Notes: generated from the sequence alone by a model not told the origin. 61,901 nucleotides of DNA from Oscillospiraceae bacterium (GCA_017461245.1 JAFTYW010000022.1:1-61901); one strand, 5' to 3'. Positions 49,265 to 61,312 are shown, counted from the stretch's first letter. Numbers and translations: made by a program.

Positions 49265-50575
49265 TTATTTTTCGCAGATCTCGGTCTTGCCGCCCATATA
49301 GGCTCTCAGAGCCTCGGGAATTCTGATCTTAAACTTCTCACCGTCAAACTCGAGGTTGTTCTCTAAAAATGCAATTAACATTCTCGGGGGAGCAACAACT
49401 GTGTTGTTTAAGGTATGGGCAAGGTACTTACTGCCGTCCTCGCCGCGAACTCTGATTCCAAGTCTTCTTGCCTGAGCATCGCCAAGATTGGAGCAAGAGC
49501 AGACCTCAAAGTACTTCTGCTGTTTAGGTGACCAAGCCTCGACGTCGTAGCTCTTTACCTTAAGGTCAGCAAGGTCTCCCGAGCAGCACTCTAAGGTGCG
49601 AACGGGGATATCGAGCGAGCGGAACAGCTCTACAGAGTAGCTCCACATCTTGTTAAACCACTCCATACTCTCCTCAGGCTTGCAGATAACTATCATTTCC
49701 TGCTTTTCAAACTGGTGAATTCTGTAAATACCGCGCTCCTCAATGCCGTGCGCTCCCTTTTCTTTTCTGAAACAGGGGGAATAGCTGGTTAAGGTAAGGG
49801 GCAGAGAGGTTTCGGGGGTGATGGTGTCGATAAATTTGCCTATCATCGAGTGCTCGCTGGTGCCGATAAGATAGAGGTCCTCGCCCTCGATCTTATACAT
49901 CATAGCGTCCATTTCCTCAAAGCTCATAACGCCTGTTACAACGTTGCTTCTTATCATAAAGGGCGGCACGCAGTAGGTAAAGCCCTTGTCTATCATAAAG
50001 TCACGTGCATAGGAGAGAACTGCGCTGTGAAGCCTTGCAATGTCTCCCATAAGATAGTAAAAGCCCTCGCCTGCGACCTTTCCTGCGGCTTCCTTGTCGA
50101 TGCCGTTAAAGTGAGCCATAATGTCGGTGTGGTAGGGAATCTCAAAGTCTACCTTTGTCTGCTCGCCGTACTGCTGAACCTCAACATTTTCCTCGTCGCT
50201 TGCGCCCAAAGGCACCGACTCGTCAATAATGTTGGGAATCTTCATCATGGTTTCTTTAAGCTCAGCCTCATACTCAGCCTCGAGCTTTTCAAGCTCGGCA
50301 AGGCGGGCGGCCTGGGTTGAAACCAGCTCGCGCATCTTCATAGCCTCGTCCTTTTTGCCCTGAGACATGAGAGCGCCGATCTCGCGGCTTATCTTATTTC
50401 TGTTAGCTCTAAGTTCACTCGCCTCGCTGATTGCGGCACGCTTTTTTTCGTCAAGCTCGATTGCCTTGTCAACTAGCGGAAGCTTTGCGTCCTTAAACTT
50501 TTTTTTGATGTTTTCTTTAACTATTTCGGGGTTTTCCCTCACAAATTTAATGTCAAGCACTTTATTTTCCTCCAA
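49265..50575 (-). CDS. serS: Seryl-tRNA synthetase
   Basis: The 436-residue class II enzyme has the coiled-coil N-terminus (residues 25-110) and motifs FRKEKGAHGIEERGIYRIHQFEKQEM (motif 2) and GSKYLAHTLNNTVVAPPRMLIAFLEN (motif 3). It charges tRNA-Ser and probably tRNA-Sec if present. Length is standard. No T-box leader is visible. The start codon at 50575 is poorly supported by a ribosome binding site. Confidence 0.96.
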   Translation of the reverse strand: MEENKVLDIKFVRENPEIVKENIKKKFKDAKLPLVDKAIELDEKKRAAISEASELRANRNKISREIGALMSQGKKDEAMKMRELVSTQAARLAELEKLEAEYEAELKETMMKIPNIIDESVPLGASDEENVEVQQYGEQTKVDFEIPYHTDIMAHFNGIDKEAAGKVAGEGFYYLMGDIARLHSAVLSYARDFMIDKGFTYCVPPFMIRSNVVTGVMSFEEMDAMMYKIEGEDLYLIGTSEHSMIGKFIDTITPETSLPLTLTSYSPCFRKEKGAHGIEERGIYRIHQFEKQEMIVICKPEESMEWFNKMWSYSVELFRSLDIPVRTLECCSGDLADLKVKSYDVEAWSPKQQKYFEVCSCSNLGDAQARRLGIRVRGEDGSKYLAHTLNNTVVAPPRMLIAFLENNLEFDGEKFKIRIPEALRAYMGGKTEICEK

Positions 50576-50717
50576 ACAGAGATATATATGTTAGTTTAAC
50601 ACATTTTTTCACCGTAATCAAGATAATTTTGCAGTTTATTGCACGAGTATATTCTTTTTTGCGGAACGACACATAGGTCGTTCCCTACATAATTACATTG
50701 AATGTTGGATTTACACC

Positions 50718-50828
50718 GTAGGGGCGTGTTGCCGAAGCGCTCGCAGAGCGAGATGAAGCGAGGCATAAACGGGTGCAGCGGTCGAAAATTTGAGCAAAAA
50801 GCGAAAAATTTTCGGGCACCGCAAACGG
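50718..50828 (+). repeat. 110-bp intergenic repeat, copy 3 of 3
   Basis: Copy of 16215-16324 with high similarity. The region 50590-51060 carries this plus GTAGGGGCG inverted repeats at 50957-50980 and no gene. Confidence 0.75.
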
Positions 50829-51071
50829 AGGGCCTCTGTGCCCTCCCGCATATACGGAATGGATAAATCCATTCCCTACAAAAACAAATATAAAACGGCA
50901 CGTCGAAAATCGCCGTGCCATACAAAATTTAAAACATACGTTAATTTTAATTTGTAGGGGCGCTTCACGAAGCGCCCGCAAAAAACAACTCGGCTATAAA
51001 AAGGGACGACCATAAGAAAAAGCCATAGGTCGCCCGTTTTTGTTTTACAAATTATTGCTACAATTTAAATA

Positions 51072-51100
51072 TTTACAAATAAATTCGGGTATGATATAAT
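51072..51100 (+). promoter_or_regulatory. Promoter of structured RNA, copy B
   Basis: TTTACA (51072-51077), 17-base spacer, TATAAT (51095-51100). The start would be about 51107, again at the base of the closing stem. Confidence 0.75.
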
Positions 51101-51101
51101 A

Positions 51102-51243
51102 ACTATACCACACATTTTAATATGCACATTGTCAGGGAATACTATTGGTAAAAATGTATTCCCTCTCCTGACTTTGTGCAGAATGTGTGGTAACATTGAG
51201 GGGTGCGTTTTTCGGTGCGTCTCTTGATGGGGCGCACTTTTTT
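51102..51243 (+). ncRNA. Structured leader or small RNA, copy B
   Basis: Closing stem 51106-51116 with 51182-51192 (11 bp); second stem 51123-51128 with 51175-51180; third 51131-51136 with 51167-51172; apical hairpin 51135-51142 with 51156-51163 with loop containing TTGGTAAAA. Terminator stem 51215-51219 with 51233-51237, then T-run to 51243. All stems match copy A at 14684 in position but with changed bases, so base pairing is conserved. Confidence 0.75.
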
Positions 51244-51269
51244 ATTTATATACATAAGGGAGAAAGCTA

Positions 51270-51518
51270 ATGATTAGAGATGTCACGGGGACAAAACTTA
51301 CGCCTGGGAATTTGGGCAGGGACTGCTTTGGTAACGGCAGTCACTTTGATAAAAAAGGCAGGCGGATAGAGTGCTGTTGTGATGAGTGCGGATATTATAT
51401 GTGCTGTATCGAGGAGCACAGCGAAAAAGAGTGCGAATCTTGCGAATATTTTTTCTGTCCGCGTTGCAAAAACAAGTTTATTTCATTTTTTAAATTTCTT
51501 ATGTTTTGGAAATGGTGA
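51270..51518 (+). CDS. Small Cys-rich protein after the structured RNA
   Basis: The 82-residue protein has many Cys: GRDCFGNG, IECCCDECGYYMCC, KECESCEYFFCPRC, and a hydrophobic C-terminus (FISFFKFLMFWKW). The LTPGNLGRDCFGNG motif resembles small Cys-rich proteins that I recall as repeated in Clostridia, but I cannot give a function. It is preceded by the second copy of the structured RNA. Zinc binding is likely; a membrane tail is possible. Confidence 0.7.
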   Translation: MIRDVTGTKLTPGNLGRDCFGNGSHFDKKGRRIECCCDECGYYMCCIEEHSEKECESCEYFFCPRCKNKFISFFKFLMFWKW

Positions 51519-51622
51519 ATATAAAAACGGTGATTCGTGAATCGTCCCTACAAAATTATATTTATTATATGCATTTATATTGTGTGATGGGCGAAGCAGA
51601 AAGCATTATATTTTTAAAATGA

Positions 51623-51652
51623 AAAACCCCGTGAGGCAATCACGAGGTTTTA
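51623..51652. terminator. Terminator between Cys-rich gene and gyrA
   Basis: AAAACCCCGTGA / TCACGAGGTTTT stem with loop GGCAA, between convergent genes. Confidence 0.6.
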
Positions 51653-51722
51653 CTATTTGTAATAAATTTGTTTTATATTACAATTTGTTATTGATTTTAC
51701 GGGGCGGGGAATAGGATTTTTC

Positions 51723-54347
51723 TTATTCCTCGGTTGCTTCGACCTCAGCCTCGTCATCGTCGGGAGTTTCGTCGGCTTGAGCGGTAGCCTTTGCATCCTC
51801 AGCGGCGGCCTCTAACTCCTGAGCCTTAAGTTCTTCCTCAGAAAGCTTTTCGACCTGCTCGGTTTCGGCTTCCTCATCGTGCTCGACGTTGGCAAATGCT
51901 GCAACCTTGCAACCCTCGTCTACGCGCATTACGCGGACGCCGAGGGTGTTTCTCGAGGAAACATTGATGTCAGACAAACGGATGCGGATGATGACGCCGT
52001 TATCAGAGATCATCATAAGGTCGTCTTCGTCATTTACGCTGCGAACGCCGCAAACCTCGCCGCGCTTTTCGTCGGTGCGGTAATTGATAACGCCCGAGCC
52101 GCCTCTCGACTGGACTCTGTACTGGTCGGGATCGCACTTTTTGCCATAGCCTTTGTCGGTGATGGTTACGAGGTACTCGCCGTCTTTAACAACGGTGAAG
52201 GCAACGACATTATCGTCGCCGCGAAGTCTGATTCCGCGAACGCCGGTTGCAGTTCTCGACATAGCGCGGACATCGCTCTCGTTAAATCTTACGGCTTTAC
52301 CCTTGCGGGTTGCGATAAGCAGAGTGTCCTCGCCGCCTGTAAGCCTTACGGCGCAGAGGCGGTCATCCTCTCGCAAGTTCAGAGCAATAAGTCCGTTCTT
52401 GCGGATGTTTCTATACTGAGTAAGTTTAGTTCTCTTAACGATACCCTTTTCGGTTGCCATAACGAGATATTTATCCTCGTCGTCAAGGTTTGATAAGTGT
52501 ATCATAGCGGCAATTCTCTCGCCGTTTTCGATAGGCAGTAGGTTTACGATATTAGTTCCCTTTGCAGTTCTGCTGCTCTCGGGAATCTCGAAGCACCTAA
52601 GTCTAAACATCTTGCCGCTCTCGGTGATAAAGAGAACGTAATCGTGGCTAGATGCGACGAACATTTCCTCAACAAAGTCGTCCTCGCGTCTTGTCATACC
52701 CGAAACGCCTCGGCCGCTTCTGCCTTGAGTTCTGTAGGTGTCGGCAGGGATTCTCTTGATGTAACCGAAGTGGGTTAAGGTTACAACGCTGTTTTCAACG
52801 GGGATAAGGTCCTCAATATCGACCTCGCCGCTGATGTTCTCGATTGCGGTGCGTCTTTCGTCGCCGTACTTATTGGAAATAGCGGTAAGCTCTTCCTTGA
52901 TAATGGCAAGAACGAGGTTTTCGTCATTAAGAATGGCAAGAAGCTCTTCGATCTTCTTTCTGATTGCGGCAAGCTCTTCTTCGATCTTATTGCGCTCCAT
53001 ACCTGTTAAGCGGCCAAGCTGCATCTGAACGATTGCTGTTGCTTGAACGTCGGAGAGGTTAAAGCGCTCCATAAGGGCTTCCTTACCCTCGGGGATGCTC
53101 TTTGAGCGGCGCAGTATCGAGACGACCTCGTCAATATTATCCTGCGCAATAACGTAACCCTCTAAAATGTGGGCTCTGTCCTGCGCCTTCTTTAAGTCAA
53201 ACTTGGTTCTGCGAACGATAACTTCCTTCTGGAAGTCGATATAATAGTTCATCATTTCCTTTAAGGAAAGGACTTTGGGCTGACCGTCGCAGATGGCCAG
53301 CATAATTGCGCCGAATGTAATCTGAAGCTGGGTGTATGAGTAAAGCTGATTTAAAACTACCTGCGGATTTGCCTCGCGCTTAAGCTCGATAACAACTCTC
53401 AGTCCGTCTCTGTCGGACTCGTCGCGTAGGTCGGAGATGCCCTCAATTCTCTTATTCTTGATAAGCTCGGCAATCGACTGGATAAGGCGAGCCTTGTTTA
53501 CCTGGTAGGGAATTTCGGTTACAACTATCTTAAACTTTCCGCTCTTATCTTCCTCAATTTCTGCCTTGGAGCGCAGAATTATCTTGCCGCGGCCTGTTGC
53601 ATAAGCGGCGCGGATTCCCGCTCTGCCCATAACTATGCCGCCTGTGGGGAAGTCGGGTCCTTTTACAAACTCCATTAGATCGGCAAGCTCAGCGTCGGGG
53701 TTGTCGATTAAATAACAGATGCCGTCGCATACCTCTTTTAAATTGTGGGGCGGGATATTGGTAGCCATACCAACGGCAATACCGTCCGAACCGTTAACTA
53801 AGAGGTTAGGAAAACGAGAGGGGAGAACAGAGGGCTCGCGAAGTCTGTCGTCGTAGTTTGAAACGAAATCGACGGTGTCCTTGTCGATATCGGCAAGAAG
53901 CTCCATTGAGAGCTTGCTCATTCTCGACTCGGTGTATCTGTATGCAGCGGCGGGGTCGCCGTCTACCGAACCGAAGTTTCCGTGACCGTCAACGAGCGGG
54001 TAACGCAGAGAAAAGTCCTGCGCCATACGGACCATTGCGTCGTAGACCGCCGCGTCGCCGTGTGGGTGGTATCTACCCAGAACAGAACCTACTGTGTCGG
54101 CGCACTTACGGTAGGGCTTGTCGGGGTACAGAGAATTTTCATTCATTGTATACATAATTCTTCTGTGTACCGGTTTAAGTCCGTCTCGCACGTCGGGCAG
54201 GGCACGGCCGATAATGACCGACATTGAATAGTCGAGATAAGATTTTTTCATCTCGCTTACAATGTCGACCTGATGAATGGTCTGCATAGAGTCGTCTCTG
54301 AAATACTGCTCGTCGCTGTTGTGATTAGCTTTGTCTTGCTTACTCAT
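51723..54347 (-). CDS. gyrA: DNA gyrase subunit A
   Basis: The 874-residue protein is full-length: the catalytic Tyr138 ([11 protein letters not shown]), the quinolone region [13 protein letters not shown], and six-bladed C-terminal domain with the GyrA-box-like [10 protein letters not shown]. It has an acidic tail (Glu/Asp/Ala rich). Where most enzymes have Ser at the first quinolone contact (E. coli 83), this one has Ala99; the second contact Asp103 is kept. The start at 54347 follows AAAGGA; a GTG two codons before is too near the site. Confidence 0.96.
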   Translation of the reverse strand: MSKQDKANHNSDEQYFRDDSMQTIHQVDIVSEMKKSYLDYSMSVIIGRALPDVRDGLKPVHRRIMYTMNENSLYPDKPYRKCADTVGSVLGRYHPHGDAAVYDAMVRMAQDFSLRYPLVDGHGNFGSVDGDPAAAYRYTESRMSKLSMELLADIDKDTVDFVSNYDDRLREPSVLPSRFPNLLVNGSDGIAVGMATNIPPHNLKEVCDGICYLIDNPDAELADLMEFVKGPDFPTGGIVMGRAGIRAAYATGRGKIILRSKAEIEEDKSGKFKIVVTEIPYQVNKARLIQSIAELIKNKRIEGISDLRDESDRDGLRVVIELKREANPQVVLNQLYSYTQLQITFGAIMLAICDGQPKVLSLKEMMNYYIDFQKEVIVRRTKFDLKKAQDRAHILEGYVIAQDNIDEVVSILRRSKSIPEGKEALMERFNLSDVQATAIVQMQLGRLTGMERNKIEEELAAIRKKIEELLAILNDENLVLAIIKEELTAISNKYGDERRTAIENISGEVDIEDLIPVENSVVTLTHFGYIKRIPADTYRTQGRSGRGVSGMTRREDDFVEEMFVASSHDYVLFITESGKMFRLRCFEIPESSRTAKGTNIVNLLPIENGERIAAMIHLSNLDDEDKYLVMATEKGIVKRTKLTQYRNIRKNGLIALNLREDDRLCAVRLTGGEDTLLIATRKGKAVRFNESDVRAMSRTATGVRGIRLRGDDNVVAFTVVKDGEYLVTITDKGYGKKCDPDQYRVQSRGGSGVINYRTDEKRGEVCGVRSVNDEDDLMMISDNGVIIRIRLSDINVSSRNTLGVRVMRVDEGCKVAAFANVEHDEEAETEQVEKLSEEELKAQELEAAAEDAKATAQADETPDDDEAEVEATEE

Positions 54348-54399
54348 TTGCACTTTTTCCTTTTCTTAAATTTACATTTTGTATATTTAAATGCAAATA

Positions 54400-54924
54400 T
54401 TACTTTTTGTTGTAATTTTTATAGTTGATTTGAGGGTTTTGCTGTAAAAACCTGTCGAAACATTCCTTTTGAGCCTCGCTTAAAAAGCTTTTGGGAACAG
54501 AGAACATTCTCTTTTCTGCCTCAAAATATATGAAATTCTCTGTTTCTGAGATCCTTGCTCTGCTGAGATACAGCTCGGTGTTTGTGTCGCCGTTTGAAAC
54601 TGTGACCTTATCGACATAAAGGGTCAGTTTAAAGTTCTTTCCCTCGCCGAATTTGGCGCTCATATCCTTTGCCTGCGTTCTCGGAGTGAAAACTATAAAG
54701 GCAATGCATATAAGGCAAACAGCAATCATAAACAGCTTCATAGAGTCAAAGCTGATCATCACATCGACTGCAAAGAGCAGAGAAATAGCTGAAAGTACCG
54801 CAATCTGCGCTATGGTTTTTGTTCTGGACTTAACAGAGTGGTGCTCTAAAATAGAGGCTTCTGCGCTCTTGCTGTTTAAGGAATACTCGATCTCAAAAAG
54901 GGGAGCGGTCATATTTTCCTGCAT
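54400..54924 (-). CDS. YcxB-like membrane protein between gyrA and gyrB
   Basis: The 174-residue protein has two membrane helices (about 40-60 and 62-82) and a soluble C-terminal part with LYVDKVTVSNGDTNTELYLSRARISETENFIYFEAEKRMFSVPKSFLS, which matches the YcxB-like pattern. It lies between gyrA and gyrB, close to both; function unknown. Confidence 0.75.
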   Translation of the reverse strand: MQENMTAPLFEIEYSLNSKSAEASILEHHSVKSRTKTIAQIAVLSAISLLFAVDVMISFDSMKLFMIAVCLICIAFIVFTPRTQAKDMSAKFGEGKNFKLTLYVDKVTVSNGDTNTELYLSRARISETENFIYFEAEKRMFSVPKSFLSEAQKECFDRFLQQNPQINYKNYNKK

Positions 54925-54935
54925 TTTTCTGCTCC

Positions 54936-56906
<1,971 letters not shown>

Positions 56907-56929
56907 CTATTTTAAAGTAAAAAATAATT

Positions 56930-57193
56930 CTATAGTGAAAATTCTTGAATGTTGTCCCTTTTTCTTAAGGTCGCAACAGAAATTTGGGAGATATATGTCG
57001 TTATCTTGCCGTCCCGCTCGCAGACCACAAAGCTTTTGGGCAGCTCATTCGTTACATAAACCACCTCGCCCATTTTAGAAACGGCCGCAAGAAAAGCCTT
57101 GGTGTCCTTTGAGACCGAGGTGTTTTCAATGTCAAAGACACCGATTATGTCGGCCTTTTTAACAACACATTCGTTTCCAAGATGCAAAAACAT
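56930..57193 (-). CDS. remB: RemB-type DUF370 protein
   Basis: The 87-residue protein starts MFLHLGNECVVKKADIIGVFDIEN and is the DUF370 (RemA/RemB) type found between recF and gyrB in Firmicutes. RemA-like proteins regulate biofilm matrix genes by DNA binding; the function of RemB-type is less clear. Confidence 0.9.
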   Translation of the reverse strand: MFLHLGNECVVKKADIIGVFDIENTSVSKDTKAFLAAVSKMGEVVYVTNELPKSFVVCERDGKITTYISQISVATLRKRDNIQEFSL

Positions 57194-57196
57194 TGT

Positions 57197-58300
57197 TTAC
57201 TCCTTTTTTTCTATCTGACCGTTTTCGACAAAAAATGTCTGTTTATCGCTTTTCTTAAAAAGCTCGTCCTGACAGCAGGTTATAAAGACCTGAAAATCGT
57301 CGATCCTCTCTAAGAGATATTTCTGCCGCCCCTCGTCAAGCTCGCTCATAACGTCGTCAAGGAGCACGAGCGGGGCTTTTTTAGTCTGCTCGCGTATCAG
57401 TTCGGTTTTTGCTAAAAGCAGCGCCAGAACCGCGCTCCTCTGCTGACCTTGGGAAGCAAACTGACGGGCATCCTTGCCGTTTATCTTAATTAAGATCTCG
57501 TCGCGGTGCGGGCCGTAAAGGCAAGAGAGCGCCGCCGACTCCTTGTAAGAGTTTAATTTAAGCTTTTCAAAAAATTTTTCGGCTATCTCAGCCTCGCTTA
57601 CCTCAACATTATCGCAAACTGTGCTTTGATACTCGATTTCAAGCTGCTCGGTTTTGCCCGCCATATCGAAAAAGCTCTTTTGCGCGTAGGGCAGCAGCCT
57701 TTTTATAAGCTCGCTTCTGCTCTTAGTAACGCTGGCGCCGAAAAGCGCCTGCTGAGAGCTCCATATTTCTATCTGCTCACTCGGCGCCTCATCGCGAAGC
57801 AGAGCGTTTTTCTGCATTACAATGCGGTTGTATCGGTTTAGCGTCTTTGCATATGCGGGGAAAAGCGACGCCAAAATAATGTCGCAATAATTTCTGCGCC
57901 CAGCAGGGCCTTCCTTAATAAGCGTAAGGTCGTCGGGCGAAAAGACCGTCATCTGAGCAGAGCCGAGTAGCGCCCTGTTAGATGCAAAGGTCTTTCCGTT
58001 TTTATAGACCTTTTTTGTAGCCTTTTCTCCTAAAATGCTGGTGCCTATTTTAAGAACGCTTTCCTCGCCGTCGTTCTCGAAAACGCCGCCGATAAAGAAG
58101 CTCTCCTCACCGAAAGCGGCAAGCTCGCGGTCCAAAGCTCCGCGAAAGCTCTTGTTACCCGATAAGAGCCATATTGCTTCAAGCAAATTAGTCTTACCCT
58201 GAGCATTTTTGCCGTAAATTATATTTACCTTGGGGTTAAAAGAAAGGCGCACACTCTTAAGATTTCTGAAATTCTTAATTTCTATAGACTTCAGTATCAT
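57197..58300 (-). CDS. recF: DNA replication/repair protein RecF
   Basis: The 367-residue protein has the Walker A GKNAQGKTNLLEA, the SGNKSFRG, the signature SQGQQRSAVLALLLA and Walker B PLVLLDDVMSELD. It helps RecA loading on gaps. The position between the S4 gene and remB is standard. Confidence 0.97.
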   Translation of the reverse strand: MILKSIEIKNFRNLKSVRLSFNPKVNIIYGKNAQGKTNLLEAIWLLSGNKSFRGALDRELAAFGEESFFIGGVFENDGEESVLKIGTSILGEKATKKVYKNGKTFASNRALLGSAQMTVFSPDDLTLIKEGPAGRRNYCDIILASLFPAYAKTLNRYNRIVMQKNALLRDEAPSEQIEIWSSQQALFGASVTKSRSELIKRLLPYAQKSFFDMAGKTEQLEIEYQSTVCDNVEVSEAEIAEKFFEKLKLNSYKESAALSCLYGPHRDEILIKINGKDARQFASQGQQRSAVLALLLAKTELIREQTKKAPLVLLDDVMSELDEGRQKYLLERIDDFQVFITCCQDELFKKSDKQTFFVENGQIEKKE

Positions 58301-58304
58301 TTCT

Positions 58305-58517
58305 TTATCCTACAACGGAGAATTTACGCCCCTCAAAGCCCACCTCGTCACCGGGGTAGAGCTTTTTCTTTCTCATGGTGCAGACCTCTCCGTTTACCAA
58401 AATTTCGCCGTTCTGAATTATGAGCTTTGCCTCACCGCCTGTCGAAACGAGAGATGCAAATTTAAGAAAACTGTCAAGCTCGATATAAGGGGTCCTAATT
58501 TTTACCTCAGTTTTCAT
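58305..58517 (-). CDS. yaaA: S4-domain RNA-binding protein (YaaA)
   Basis: The 70-residue protein is a stand-alone S4 domain (IELDSFLKFASLVSTGGEAKLIIQNGEILVNGEVCTMRKKKL YPGD), typical between dnaN and recF. Start at 58517 overlaps the dnaN stop by 11 bases. Confidence 0.93.
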   Translation of the reverse strand: MKTEVKIRTPYIELDSFLKFASLVSTGGEAKLIIQNGEILVNGEVCTMRKKKLYPGDEVGFEGRKFSVVG

Positions 58518-59619
58518 ACTTATTTAACCTCATAGGCAGAACAAGGAAGGTGTAATCATCGCTCTCGGGCGGGATTATCTTAACGGGGTTTTCAGCGCGG
58601 TTTAAGCAGATGATGACCTCGTCGTTCTTGCAGTTTTTAAGCGCCTCTAACAGATAGCGGTTGTTAAAGCCAATTTCAACGTCTGGGCCGTTTATCTCGG
58701 CAGGCAGGACCTCTTTGATTCTGCCAAGCGAGGTGGCGCAGTCGATATATACCTTGTTATCAGAGAAAAGCAGTCTTACGGGGTTTATGAGCTTTTCCTC
58801 GGTAACAACGGCAACGCGCTCAAAGCACTCTATAAAAATTCTTCTCTGAATTCTTACATTAGTAGTGCTTGTTGAGGGGATAGCCTTTTCATAGTCTAAA
58901 AACTCTCCCTCTAAAAGACGGGAAATGACTGTGTAGTTGTCTATCTCAAAAATAATGTGCTTTTTAGAAAGATTTATTGAGATCTTCTCGTCATAATCGT
59001 CGCTAAGAATCTTCATAAGCTCGTTTAGCGTCTTTCTGGGCACAACAAAGCTCTTTTCGCCTATCTCCTCGATCTTTCTCTTGCAGAGAGCAAGCCTAAA
59101 GCCGTCGACAGATATCATATTAAAGTAACCGTTTTTAATGTCAAACTTAGAGCCTGTGTGAACAGGGCGCTGCTCTGTCATAGCTATTGCAAAGAAGGTC
59201 TGATTTATCATATCCCTCAGCTCGCCCTGCGAGAGAGTAAAGTAATTGTCGATACTTAAGGAGGGCAGGTCGGGAAACTCGTCGGCCGCAATTCCCATAA
59301 TTACAAACTGAGCCTTGCCGCTCTCGATGGTGCAGACGTACTTAGAGTCCATATCAAAGGCAACTTCCTCGCCGTCCATTTTAACCAGCATCTCTAAAAG
59401 CAGCTTTGCGGGAAAAATAACGTCTCCCTCTCTCTGCACCCTTGCAGGAATGGTTGCGGTAATTCCGATCTCAAGATCGTAGCCCGCTAAAAAGAGGGTA
59501 TTCCCGTAGCTTTTTAAAAGAATGCCTTCAATGGCGGATATTGCAGACTTCTGACTGACCGCTCCAATAACCTTTGTAACGGCAGATTTCATTTCTTCCT
59601 TGTTGCAAATTATTTTCAA
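58507..59619 (-). CDS. dnaN: DNA polymerase III beta sliding clamp
   Basis: The 370-residue protein has three clamp repeats and the end VLPMRL motif. It circles DNA and holds the polymerase. Start at 59619; location downstream of dnaA is typical. Confidence 0.97.
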   Translation of the reverse strand: MKIICNKEEMKSAVTKVIGAVSQKSAISAIEGILLKSYGNTLFLAGYDLEIGITATIPARVQREGDVIFPAKLLLEMLVKMDGEEVAFDMDSKYVCTIESGKAQFVIMGIAADEFPDLPSLSIDNYFTLSQGELRDMINQTFFAIAMTEQRPVHTGSKFDIKNGYFNMISVDGFRLALCKRKIEEIGEKSFVVPRKTLNELMKILSDDYDEKISINLSKKHIIFEIDNYTVISRLLEGEFLDYEKAIPSTSTTNVRIQRRIFIECFERVAVVTEEKLINPVRLLFSDNKVYIDCATSLGRIKEVLPAEINGPDVEIGFNNRYLLEALKNCKNDEVIICLNRAENPVKIIPPESDDYTFLVLPMRLNKYEN

Positions 59620-59920
59620 GGCAGTTCGTCCTTTCTTTTTTGTGTGTAAGTATTATATTATTAGTTTTATTAGTAATAGAGGCGGTGGAAATGTTGAAAA
59701 CTTTTTGTTTTGGCTTGGCACTGCCGAAAACCGCCCCAAAGTTATTAAATTTTGAATGTTGAAAAAATCTTGAAAGTGTTAAATAAAAATGTGAAAAACT
59801 TTTTTAAAAAATACTCACAAAGTTTTTAACGGTGGAAAACTAGTAACTTGTGGAAAACTTTAAGAATTATGTAAACTAAAGTAACCTTGTGGAAAACTGT
59901 GTGGAAAGTGTGAAAAACGG
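59620..59920. other. Origin region between dnaA and dnaN (oriC)
   Basis: The 301 bases are AT-rich with several DnaA-box-like sites in the same direction: TGTGGAAAA at 59849-59857 and 59888-59896, TGTGGAAAG at 59900-59908, and weaker GTGTGAAAA and GGTGGAAAA sites. An AT-rich stretch with TATTAGTTTTATTAGTAAT lies around 59652-59675 and may be the unwinding element. No protein gene. Confidence 0.8.
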
Positions 59921-61312
59921 CTATTTACCGCGGATATTTTTAATTATGTCTGAGATAAGACGCTTTTTATGATGATCCTCTTTCATTAATTTTTTAACAG
60001 TCGAGATGGCATAAATAACGGTGGTGTGATCCTTGCCGTTAAACTCACTTCCGATAGCTTTTTGGGAAAGCTGGGTGGTCTCCCTCATAATATACATAGC
60101 TATCTGTCTTGCCTCTGAAACCTCGCTGGTTCTCTTTTTGGAGCGAATGTCTTCGACAGATACGTTAAAGGTCTTTGCGACCTCGCTTATTATCTTGTCA
60201 ACAGTTACAGAAACAGGCTGGTCTGAATTTAAGACGTCTCTTATAGAGTTTTGCGCGGTTAAGAGCGAAGCCGACTGTCCCTCAAACATATAATAGGCGT
60301 TCATCTTTTTAACAACGCCCTCAAGCTGACGGATGTTGCTCTTTAAGCGGTTTGCAATAAACTCAGTAACTTCACCCGAAATTTCGAGCCCCAGAGCCTC
60401 GGCCTTTCTGTTAATTATTGCGACTCTGGTTTCAAAATCGGGTGGCTGAATGTCGGCAAGCAGGCCCATCTCAAAGCGGTTTCTTACCCTTTCGGTTAAG
60501 GACACCATATCCTTAGGCGGCCTGTCCGAAGTGAAAACTATCTGCTTGCCCGCCTGATAGAGCGCATTAAAGGTGTGGAAAAACTCTTCCTCAGTCTGCG
60601 GCTTGCCGATAAGGAACTGAACATCGTCCATTAAGAGAACGTCAGCCGAGCGGTACTTCTCTTTAAAGGGAGCAATATGATCGGTAAAGGAATGATCCTG
60701 CTTATTTTTCTGCAGCGCCTCGATAAGCTCAGAGCCGAACTGCTCTGCCGAGGTGTAGATAATTCTGGTGTTGGGTCTGCGGCGCTTTATTTCGTTGAAT
60801 ATCGAATACAAAAGGTGGGTCTTACCAAGTCCCGAATCGCCGTAAAGGAAAAGCGGGTTGTAGGTCTGGGACGGGTTTGTTGCAACCGAAACGCATGCGG
60901 CGTGTGCAAACTGGTTTGAGGGGCCCACGATAAAGGACGAGAAGGTGTACTTAAAACCGCCGTTCTCGATAAAGTCCTCATTATCCTCGCCGGCCTTAAG
61001 CTGAGCGGGGGGAAGCGGGCGGTTCTTTTCGGGAACGTCGGTAAGTCCGTCCTCAGAAATTATATTGACAGTAACGTCAAAGCCTAATATCTCGTAGAGC
61101 GCAGTCTGTAGATGGTTTGTGTAGTTTTCCTCGATAGTCTTTTTCTGAAAAACGGTCTTAACGCTAAGGGTAGCAACATTACCCTCAAGGCTTACCGGCT
61201 CTAAAATTTCTATCCATAATCTGAAGGCTATGCTTGAAATGCGTTTATTTCCGACATATTCGTTTTCTATATGGTCTAAAACGACCTTCCAGAGATCCGA
61301 AAAGGAATCCAT
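59921..61312 (-). CDS. dnaA: Chromosomal replication initiator DnaA
   Basis: The 463-residue protein has domain III AAA+ (GDSGLGKTH, LLMDDVQFL) and domain IV with the DnaA signature (GKDHTTVIYAISTVKK). It opens the origin. The start at 61312 follows GGAGGG; a longer reading to 61333 includes that site. Promoter at 61361-61389. Confidence 0.97.
   Translation of the reverse strand: MDSFSDLWKVVLDHIENEYVGNKRISSIAFRLWIEILEPVSLEGNVATLSVKTVFQKKTIEENYTNHLQTALYEILGFDVTVNIISEDGLTDVPEKNRPLPPAQLKAGEDNEDFIENGGFKYTFSSFIVGPSNQFAHAACVSVATNPSQTYNPLFLYGDSGLGKTHLLYSIFNEIKRRRPNTRIIYTSAEQFGSELIEALQKNKQDHSFTDHIAPFKEKYRSADVLLMDDVQFLIGKPQTEEEFFHTFNALYQAGKQIVFTSDRPPKDMVSLTERVRNRFEMGLLADIQPPDFETRVAIINRKAEALGLEISGEVTEFIANRLKSNIRQLEGVVKKMNAYYMFEGQSASLLTAQNSIRDVLNSDQPVSVTVDKIISEVAKTFNVSVEDIRSKKRTSEVSEARQIAMYIMRETTQLSQKAIGSEFNGKDHTTVIYAISTVKKLMKEDHHKKRLISDIIKNIRGK

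Noticed and set aside
59640-59700. DnaA-trio motif next to an unwinding element
   Set aside because: TAG/TAA triplets are present but the spacing to a DnaA box does not fit clearly.
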